Shown piece by piece: positions 1 through 4,838 of a stretch of DNA of 8,389 nucleotides. The notes beneath the pieces were generated by a model that was given only the letters and a program-made list of their open reading frames with translations, made no database searches and was not told the DNA's origin. Source of the DNA: Clostridiales bacterium (GTDB lineage: Bacteria > Bacillota > Clostridia > Lachnospirales > WQUN01); contig JAIRVD010000059.1 in the NCBI GenBank assembly GCA_031254075.1, positions 1 through 8,389 of the forward strand. The letters are read 5' to 3'. Positions within the stretch are counted from its first letter, which is position 1, and each line of letters starts with the position of its first letter. The position numbers and the translations under genes were made by a program.

Positions 1-443
1 GTGCGAAGGCGCAGAATATTCCGTTAAAAATTTGGGGTGCGCTACAAAGACAAAATTCGGAAAGCATCGTATATGAAGGTAGAACATTCACGAGCGATAT
101 GGTCCTCGGTGCGCCGCGAAGGGGTTTGAAAGTCGTTTTTTGCACAGATACGCGTCCCGTTGCGGAGCTTCCGACGTTTGCGAGCGAAGCGGATTTGTTC
201 ATTTGCGAAGGCCTTTACGGCGAAGACGAGTTACAGGAAAAAGCCACGTCGCGCAAGCATATGACTTTCCGCGAAGCCGCAGAAATTGCGCAAAAAGCCA
301 ACGCCGCCGAACTGTGGCTGACGCATTACAGCCCGTCATTGCCCGACCCGTATAATTATCTTTCATACGCAACATCAGTTTTCCCCGCGACTAAGGCGGG
401 AAAGGACAGAATGACAAAGACGTTGAAATTCAAAGACGAGTAA
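1..443 (+). CDS. rnz: Ribonuclease Z, C-terminal part (5' end outside window)
   Basis: The gene is open from the left edge (first full codon at base 3, reading AKAQNIPLKIWG) to TAA at 441-443, so about 147 C-terminal residues are present and the start lies upstream. RNase Z is a metallo-beta-lactamase-fold endonuclease that cuts pre-tRNA at its 3' end so that CCA can be added. Seen here are the late family motifs: VVFCTDTRP, whose first Asp is the metal-bridging ligand; ADLFICEGLYG; and LTHYSPS, whose His is the last zinc ligand. The HxHxDH motif and exosite arm would be in the missing part. The stop is followed after 12 bases by the sigma-factor start, and the sigma ribosome binding site begins right behind this stop, suggesting one transcript. 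An ATG at 99 is internal, since the homologous reading continues upstream. The identification is secure; whether the full gene is intact cannot be seen. Confidence 0.93.
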   Translation, partial: AKAQNIPLKIWGALQRQNSESIVYEGRTFTSDMVLGAPRRGLKVVFCTDTRPVAELPTFASEADLFICEGLYGEDELQEKATSRKHMTFREAAEIAQKANAAELWLTHYSPSLPDPYNYLSYATSVFPATKAGKDRMTKTLKFKDE

Positions 444-450
444 AGGGGTG
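444..450 (+). promoter_or_regulatory. Ribosome binding site for the GTG-started sigma gene
   Basis: AGGGGTG lies immediately after the rnz stop and five bases before the GTG at 456. It supports GTG as the start; the next in-frame ATG is at codon 12 and would cut into the conserved N-terminal helix. Confidence 0.7.
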
Positions 451-455
451 ACAGA

Positions 456-1013
456 GTGACCGAAAAAACCGATTACGAGTTAATTCAAATGTGCTTGGCG
501 GACGATACGGAGTGTTTTGAAGAGTTGGTTAACAGGTATAAAAATTTGGTTTACTCTATCATTTTGCGGCAGACGCGCGACAGCGAGGAAGCCAACGACC
601 TTTCGCAGGATGTTTTCCTGAAAGTTTATAAAAATTTAGATAAATACACACCGGAATTTAAATTCAGCACATGGGTAATGAGAATTACGAGCAATCATAT
701 AATTGATATGCATCGAAAGAAGAAATTCGAAACGATTTCGTATGAGGAATATTCGGAGAGCGGCGGACGTGTTTCGGCAACGGCGCTATCGCCGGAAGCT
801 GAATTTATCAAGCGCGACCAAACCGAGCGAATCAGCAAAATTGTTTCAGAGTTGCCGGAAATGTACAAAATCCCCGTTGTGTTGTATCATCAGCAGGGAA
901 TGAGTTATCAGGAAATTTCTGAAAAAATCGGCGAGCCGCTTTCAAAAATAAAAAACCGAATTTTCAGAGGAAGAAAAATGTTAAAAACGATGCTTGCGGA
1001 TGCGGAGGTGTGA
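456..1013 (+). CDS. ECF-type RNA polymerase sigma-70 family factor
   Basis: The 185-residue protein has the two-domain layout and length of an extracytoplasmic-function (group 4) sigma factor. Sigma region 2 spans about residues 22-92. It includes the polymerase-binding helix with EEANDLSQDVFLKVYKNL and the -10-recognising stretch FSTWVMRITSNHIIDMHRKKK. A poorly conserved linker (about 93-128) follows, then region 4 at about 129-180 with the helix-turn-helix GMSYQEISEKIGEPLSKIKNRI that should read the -35 element. No region 1 or 3 is present. Translation starts at GTG with a good ribosome binding site. The next gene, starting one base after the TGA, encodes a membrane protein with a zinc anti-sigma motif, so this factor is likely held at the membrane until a signal releases it. 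The stimulus and regulon cannot be read from the window, and no ECF-type promoter was seen in front of the gene. Confidence 0.92.
   Translation: MTEKTDYELIQMCLADDTECFEELVNRYKNLVYSIILRQTRDSEEANDLSQDVFLKVYKNLDKYTPEFKFSTWVMRITSNHIIDMHRKKKFETISYEEYSESGGRVSATALSPEAEFIKRDQTERISKIVSELPEMYKIPVVLYHQQGMSYQEISEKIGEPLSKIKNRIFRGRKMLKTMLADAEV
1004..1010 (+). promoter_or_regulatory. Ribosome binding site deciding the anti-sigma start
   Basis: GGAGGTG forms the last codons of the sigma gene and lies four bases before the ATG at 1015. It selects this ATG over the in-frame ATG at 994, which has no ribosome binding site and would give an unlikely N-terminus, MRMRRCD. Confidence 0.75.
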
Positions 1014-1014
1014 C

Positions 1015-1572
1015 ATGGACTGTAAACAATCGGAAATTTATATGATGCAGCATTTCGAAAAAACGATAACGCCGCCAAATGCGCGTGAGTTGGCAAAGCA
1101 TGTATTGATTTGCAAAAAATGCCGCGAGTTGTATTTAACTTTTGACGTTGCAGCGGAGGTTTCGCTAAATTTAACCGAGGCGCCGGAAAATTTCACGGAA
1201 TCGGTTATGACTGCGGTTCGTGCGGAAGCGCGCTCGAAGGAAATTACAATCGACTACGAAGCACACGGGCAAACAGTTTTACGAATTATATGGGGATTAG
1301 GAGCAGTGCTTTTCGGATTCGGCTTGTTGCTTATGTTTAATCCCGAGTGGTTTAATTCGTTAACGCAAACCTATCCGTCTGTGGAAGGTATTATGAACGC
1401 GATTTATTCTGCCGGAGTATTCATCAACGGCGCGGCAGAAAGTATTTCGCAGGGCGTTCTCATAACCGAACTGCCGATTTCCGACGGCTTCGCGTTTGCC
1501 GCGCTTGCGTTTGCGGCGGTTATCGGGATTTTGCTCTACGTTTTGCACAGCGGGGAGAAAGTAAAAACATGA
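1015..1572 (+). CDS. Putative zinc-motif (ZAS/zf-HC2-like) membrane anti-sigma factor
   Basis: The 185-residue protein starts at ATG 1015, one base after the sigma stop. Its N-terminal cytosolic part carries H29-x3-C33-x2-C36 (HVLICKKC), the signature of zinc-binding anti-sigma domains, with a further Cys at position 3. Two hydrophobic stretches follow, about residues 88-108 (VLRIIWGLGAVLFGFGLLLMF) and 158-177 (GFAFAALAFAAVIGILLYVL). They are separated by about 50 residues that would face outside, and a short basic tail follows. The role, inferred from family and position, is to bind and silence the sigma factor encoded just upstream. The last codons overlap the tsaD start (ATGA at 1569-1572), implying translational coupling. 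Most ZAS proteins have one membrane segment, so two is a variation. The zinc motif may be a structural remnant rather than a redox switch. Pairing with the sigma factor is an inference from adjacency. Confidence 0.8.
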   Translation: MDCKQSEIYMMQHFEKTITPPNARELAKHVLICKKCRELYLTFDVAAEVSLNLTEAPENFTESVMTAVRAEARSKEITIDYEAHGQTVLRIIWGLGAVLFGFGLLLMFNPEWFNSLTQTYPSVEGIMNAIYSAGVFINGAAESISQGVLITELPISDGFAFAALAFAAVIGILLYVLHSGEKVKT

Positions 1573-2561
1573 TTGTTCTCGGAATAGAAACAAGCTGCGA
1601 CGAAACTTCCGCTGCGGTCGTAAAAAACGGACGGCAGGTTCTTTCCAATATAATTGCTTCGCAGGTGGATTTGCACGCGCCGTTCGGCGGAGTTGTTCCC
1701 GAAATAGCGGCGCGACGGCATATCGAATGCATCGGGTTCATTGTTGATGAGGCGTTGAAAAAGGCGAACCTCTCTCTTTCGCAAATGGAGGCCTACGCCG
1801 TTGCGAACGGTCCCGGGCTTGCGGGCGCGTTGCTTGTCGGTTTGAATTACGCAAAAGGATTATCATTTGTAAATAAAAAGCCCCTGATTGGTGTCAATCA
1901 TATCCAGGGGCATGTTTGCGCAAATTTTTTGAGCGAAAAGGAACATGAAGAAGGCGAACTGAAACCGCCTTTTTTGTCGTTGGTCGTAAGCGGCGGACAT
2001 ACTTTGCTTCTGGCGGTTGACGACTATAATACTTATCGCGTTGTCGGCGCAACGCGCGACGATGCCGCGGGCGAAGCCTTCGATAAAGTTGCGCGCGTAC
2101 TCGGGTTGCCGTATCCGGGCGGCCCCGAAATTGATAAAATCGCAAAAACCGCTTCGCCCTCGATAGATTTTCCGCGTGCGAGAGTTGACGGTTTTGATTT
2201 CAGTTTCAGCGGATTGAAGACGGCGGTTGTTCAATATTTTCAAAAAAATCCGGATAACATCCCCGACATCGCCGCGTCTTTTCAAAAAGCAGTCGTTGAT
2301 GTTCTTATCGAACGCGCCGTTGCCGCTTGTGTCAGCGAAGGCTATAATAAAATTGCGCTTGCGGGCGGTGTTGCTTGTAATTCCGCATTGCGACGCGCAA
2401 TGCAAGATGCCTGCAAGGAAAAAGAATTGCAGCTTTTTATGCCGGCGCCTGTTTTCTGCACGGACAACGCCGCGATGATTGCCTGCCGCGGCTACTATCG
2501 TCTGCTGACCGAAAACGCCGATGATTTGGACTTAAACGCATTTCCCGGACGGATGGTATGA
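1569..2561 (+). CDS. tsaD: tRNA N6-adenosine threonylcarbamoyltransferase TsaD
   Basis: TsaD transfers the threonylcarbamoyl group from threonylcarbamoyl-AMP to A37 of ANN-decoding tRNAs (t6A), working in the cytosol with TsaB and TsaE. The 330 residues match the usual family length and carry all the hallmark segments of this ASKHA-fold enzyme. These are IETSCDETSAAVV (6-18), VPEIAARRHIE (43-53), the metal-binding H111-x3-H115 in NHIQGH, SGGHT (141-145), GEAFDK (168-173), AGGVACN (265-271) and the third metal ligand D299 in TDNAAM. The ATG overlaps the upstream anti-sigma stop by four bases. No strong ribosome binding site stands out apart from AGCGGGGAGAAAG about 10 bases upstream. The glycosyltransferase starts 16 bases after the stop. 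tsaB and tsaE are not in the window. The identification is secure. Confidence 0.96.
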   Translation: MIVLGIETSCDETSAAVVKNGRQVLSNIIASQVDLHAPFGGVVPEIAARRHIECIGFIVDEALKKANLSLSQMEAYAVANGPGLAGALLVGLNYAKGLSFVNKKPLIGVNHIQGHVCANFLSEKEHEEGELKPPFLSLVVSGGHTLLLAVDDYNTYRVVGATRDDAAGEAFDKVARVLGLPYPGGPEIDKIAKTASPSIDFPRARVDGFDFSFSGLKTAVVQYFQKNPDNIPDIAASFQKAVVDVLIERAVAACVSEGYNKIALAGGVACNSALRRAMQDACKEKELQLFMPAPVFCTDNAAMIACRGYYRLLTENADDLDLNAFPGRMV

Positions 2562-2577
2562 CGAAAGGAAAACTCAT

Positions 2578-3519
2578 ATGAAGAACCCAATATATTCGGT
2601 TGTAATTCCCGCGTTTAACGAACAGGAAGTAATTGAGGAAACATATAAGCGTTTAAGCGCGGTGATGAAGGGCATGGACGAGCCGTATGAATTGCTTTTC
2701 GTCAATGACGGCAGCCGCGATAAAACGGCTGAGATTATTGCGGGCTTTTGCGCGAATGACGAGAGCGTAAGGCTTGTTAATTTTTCGCGCAATTTCGGAC
2801 ATATGCCCGCGATTTCGGCGGGAATGGAATATGCGCGCGGCGAAGCGGTATTTATTATCGACGCGGACTTGCAAGACCCCCCCGAAATTTTTCCGCAAAT
2901 GGCGGAGAAATGGCGCGAGGGATTTCATGTTATATACGGTCAACGTGAAAAACGCGTTGGCGAAACTATTTTTAAAAAGCTGACCGCGAAAATTTTTTAT
3001 CGCTTTATTCGCAAAATGACTTCGGTGGACATGCCCGTTGATACGGGCGAGTTTCGTTTAATTGACCGCAAGGTTTGCGACGCGGTTAATCGTTTGCCCG
3101 AAAAAAACCGCTACATTCGCGGCTTGGTAAGCTGGGTTGGCTTTCGCCAAACGGCAATAATGTACGTGCGGCAAGAACGCTTCGCCGGAACAACAAAATA
3201 TCCGCTTCGAAAAATGATAGCGTTCGCGATGGACGCCGTCACCGCTTTTTCATACAAGCCGTTGAAACTCGCGACTACGCTCGGTTTTTTTATTTCAATC
3301 GCAAGCTTCATTTATTTGGCGGTAATATTTTTTCAACGTTTTTTCACCGAAACAACAATTACAGGCTGGGCATCAACGGTTGCGATAATTTTGCTGACTC
3401 AAGGTATCGTTATGATGATTCTCGGATTAATGGGCGAATACATCGGCAGAATCTATGAAGAAATGAAAGACCGCCCCGCATACATCGTTCAGGAAATTAT
3501 CGGTGGCGAGGACAAATAA
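2578..3519 (+). CDS. Family 2 glycosyltransferase, DPM1/GtrB/ArnC-like, membrane-anchored
   Basis: The 313-residue protein starts at ATG 2578 behind AAAGGAA. Residues 1-225 form a GT-A catalytic domain: YSVVIPAFNEQEVIEE at the nucleotide-sugar site, FVNDGSRDKT (41-50), the metal-binding D95-A-D97 in IDADLQDPPE, DTGEFRLIDRKV (155-166) and ERFAGTTKYPLRKM (200-213). Two membrane helices at about 232-253 and 263-288 and a conserved GEYIGRIYEEMKDRPAYIV tail follow, as in enzymes that load a sugar onto undecaprenyl phosphate on the cytosolic face for later use in wall or surface glycans. The sugar and acceptor cannot be read from sequence. It closes the run that begins with rnz. No matching flippase or GtrA-like protein is seen nearby. 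An alternative is a bactoprenol glucosyltransferase of another glycan pathway. Confidence 0.9.
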   Translation: MKNPIYSVVIPAFNEQEVIEETYKRLSAVMKGMDEPYELLFVNDGSRDKTAEIIAGFCANDESVRLVNFSRNFGHMPAISAGMEYARGEAVFIIDADLQDPPEIFPQMAEKWREGFHVIYGQREKRVGETIFKKLTAKIFYRFIRKMTSVDMPVDTGEFRLIDRKVCDAVNRLPEKNRYIRGLVSWVGFRQTAIMYVRQERFAGTTKYPLRKMIAFAMDAVTAFSYKPLKLATTLGFFISIASFIYLAVIFFQRFFTETTITGWASTVAIILLTQGIVMMILGLMGEYIGRIYEEMKDRPAYIVQEIIGGEDK

Positions 3520-3571
3520 CAAAATTCGACATTCAAAATTGGAAAATGTTGGATAACGCGAACGAAAGTTA

Positions 3572-3600
3572 TTGCATAATTGTTAATAGACTGTTACAAT
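3572..3600 (+). promoter_or_regulatory. Sigma-A-like promoter for the 3D-domain gene
   Basis: TTGCAT (3572-3577), a 17-base spacer and TACAAT (3595-3600) form a near-consensus pair. A TG at 3592-3593 gives an extended -10. The predicted start is near 3607, leaving a leader of about 63 nt before the ATG at 3670. Seen in sequence; activity is inferred. Confidence 0.65.
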
Positions 3601-3619
3601 TCAACACGAAATGATTACG

Positions 3620-3642
3620 AGGATATTTAATATCCTTTTTTT
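3620..3642 (+). terminator. T-tailed hairpin in the leader of the 3D-domain gene (terminator or attenuator)
   Basis: AGGATAT and ATATCCT form a 7-bp stem around TTA, followed directly by TTTTTT at 3637-3642. The stem has only two G-C pairs, so termination would be partial. It lies about 13 bases downstream of the predicted transcription start, so it could end read-through from the glycosyltransferase operon, attenuate the new transcript, or act as a palindromic operator. Confidence 0.45.
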
Positions 3643-3651
3643 ATGTTTGTG

Positions 3652-3658
3652 AAAGGAG
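3652..3658 (+). promoter_or_regulatory. Ribosome binding site deciding the 3D-gene start
   Basis: AAAGGAG precedes ATG 3670 by 11 bases and selects it over the in-frame ATG at 3643, which would read through this site and has no ribosome binding site of its own. Confidence 0.7.
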
Positions 3659-3669
3659 AAAACAATTTA

Positions 3670-4701
3670 ATGAATAGATTTAAGGCACTTATCGCTATGC
3701 CGCTTGCACTTATGGCCGTAATTCTTTTCCCGCTCGGAATAATTCATTTTATCGCAGCGGAGAATGCGTTATCGCATGTAACATTGCATGACGGCGGCGA
3801 GATTTATGAGTTTTACATTGCGGCGGACACAGTAGAGGGATTTTTCTACGAAGCGGGAATTGCGCATAGCGGAACGGATTTAATAAGCCATTCAACGGAC
3901 GCGCTGTTGTTTGACGGAATAGAAATTTCGATTGAAAGAGAAGTCACATTCTACGTACAAACAGACGGCGGTGAACCCGAAAGCCGCTCTGTACGCCCCG
4001 GAACAACCATAGCAGACACTGTTCGCCAGTTGCAAAATGAAACCGAAATCGCATTGCTGTACAATGGCGATGATGAAACGCAAATTCAAAACGGCGATAT
4101 TATAAGCCTAAGCACCTGGCGTTCGCGCTTTGATGTTGAAGTAATTTCACTTCCATATGAAACAATTGAAAACTACACAAACTCCGTAAGCCGCGGACGC
4201 CAACATCTTCGCGTCGAAGGCGAATTCGGCGAAGAAGCAATTACCACCGCAATAGTATACATCGGCGGCGTCGAAGAAAGCCGCGAAGTCGTCGGCACCG
4301 AAATCATCGTCGAACCCGTAAATGCCATTCTCGACATCGGCACAGGCTGGCTCGGCTCGCTCACAAACGTAAATGCACCTGATTTCCACTACTATCGGCA
4401 TGTTCGAATGGAAGCCACAGCATACACCGCGGGCTTCGGATGCACAGGAAAAACCCCTGACGACCCATGGTACGGAATAACCGCCTCCGGCAGACGCGTT
4501 GAACACGGAATCGTCGCCGTAGACCGTAACGTAATTCCGCTCGGCACCCGCCTCTACGTAGACGGATACGGCTTCGCAGTCGCCGCCGACGTAGGAAGCG
4601 CAATCCGTGGCTACAAAATCGACCTCTTTATGCACGATATAAACGACGCGTTAAGATTCGGCAGAAGACATATTGATGTTTATATCTTGGATGAGATATA
4701 G
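3670..4701 (+). CDS. Exported YabE-like wall protein: DUF348-like, G5 and 3D domains
   Basis: The 343-residue protein begins with a basic start and a hydrophobic segment (about 6-30), a signal peptide or membrane anchor, so the rest is extracytoplasmic. Residues about 36-150 look like two ubiquitin-like DUF348 units (TVEGFFYEAGI and TIADTVRQLQ are in equivalent places). Residues about 155-220 are a G5 domain (LPYETIENYTNSVSRGRQ to VEPVNAI). Residues about 246-342 are a 3D domain with its three aspartates: D285 in VDRNVIPLGT, D307 in AADVGSAIRG and D318 in KIDLFMH. The 3D domain is related to MltA lytic transglycosylases, and YabE/Rpf/YocH-type proteins act in peptidoglycan remodelling; this role is inferred here. 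The usual D-x-G-G-A-I-x-G is D-V-G-S-A-I-R-G, a mild change. The gene has its own promoter and terminator. The second half has noticeably more C-ending codons than the first. Confidence 0.88.
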   Translation: MNRFKALIAMPLALMAVILFPLGIIHFIAAENALSHVTLHDGGEIYEFYIAADTVEGFFYEAGIAHSGTDLISHSTDALLFDGIEISIEREVTFYVQTDGGEPESRSVRPGTTIADTVRQLQNETEIALLYNGDDETQIQNGDIISLSTWRSRFDVEVISLPYETIENYTNSVSRGRQHLRVEGEFGEEAITTAIVYIGGVEESREVVGTEIIVEPVNAILDIGTGWLGSLTNVNAPDFHYYRHVRMEATAYTAGFGCTGKTPDDPWYGITASGRRVEHGIVAVDRNVIPLGTRLYVDGYGFAVAADVGSAIRGYKIDLFMHDINDALRFGRRHIDVYILDEI

Positions 4702-4720
4702 AAAATAAATAAAACAAGAT

Positions 4721-4776
4721 AAGGGGCTGTAACGAAATTTGTTTTCCGATTTCGTTACAGCCCCTTTATTTTTATT
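4721..4776 (+). terminator. Strong intrinsic terminator after the 3D-domain gene
   Basis: Bases 4721-4738 (AAGGGGCTGTAACGAAAT) and 4749-4766 are perfect inverted repeats. They give an 18-bp stem with a 10-base loop, followed by TATTTTTATT. It lies 19 bases after the stop codon. The A-rich 5' flank gives few T's on the other strand, so it should act mainly on + transcripts. Confidence 0.88.
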
Positions 4777-4777
4777 A

Positions 4778-4806
4778 TTGTGCAGCAATTTTTTTTTTGA
4801 TATAGT
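4778..4806 (+). promoter_or_regulatory. Candidate promoter for the chemoreceptor gene
   Basis: TTGTGC (4778-4783), a 17-base spacer and TATAGT (4801-4806) fit sigma-A. The spacer includes a T10 tract. The GATAT at the -10 partly resembles a flagellar sigma-28 (SigD) box, common for chemoreceptors, but no convincing TAAA element is placed upstream. Confidence 0.5.
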
Positions 4807-4825
4807 TTTGCAAATACTCGTAGTT

Positions 4826-4830
4826 GGGGG
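4826..4830 (+). promoter_or_regulatory. Ribosome binding site deciding the chemoreceptor start
   Basis: GGGGG sits eight bases before ATG 4839. A TTG at 4824 is in frame, but it overlaps this site and has nothing suitable upstream. Confidence 0.65.
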
Positions 4831-4838
4831 AATATTAT

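Noticed and set aside
1863..2405. Long - strand open frame (180 codons) opposite tsaD
   Set aside because: tsaD is unmistakable on the + strand with all motifs; the antisense frame has no ribosome binding site or recognisable domain and is explained by codon bias.
3527..3551. Possible terminator (CGACATT/AATGTTG) after the glycosyltransferase
   Set aside because: Seven weak pairs including one G-U, an 11-base loop and no T-run; not convincing.
3643..3669. Upstream ATG giving nine extra residues on the 3D-domain protein
   Set aside because: It lies at the end of a T-run with no ribosome binding site, and the real site AAAGGAG would be inside the coding sequence.
4147..4635. Long - strand open frame (162 codons) opposite the 3D-domain gene
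   Set aside because: It covers the conserved G5/3D region and arises from the C-rich third codon positions; its low-complexity Val/Cys/Asp-rich product resembles no protein family.
4777..4798. ATTG/CAAT hairpin followed by T10 as a second terminator
   Set aside because: Only four A-T-rich pairs; the region is better explained as the spacer and -35 of the chemoreceptor promoter.
4824..4838. TTG start giving five extra residues on the chemoreceptor
   Set aside because: It overlaps the GGGGG ribosome binding site that serves ATG 4839.
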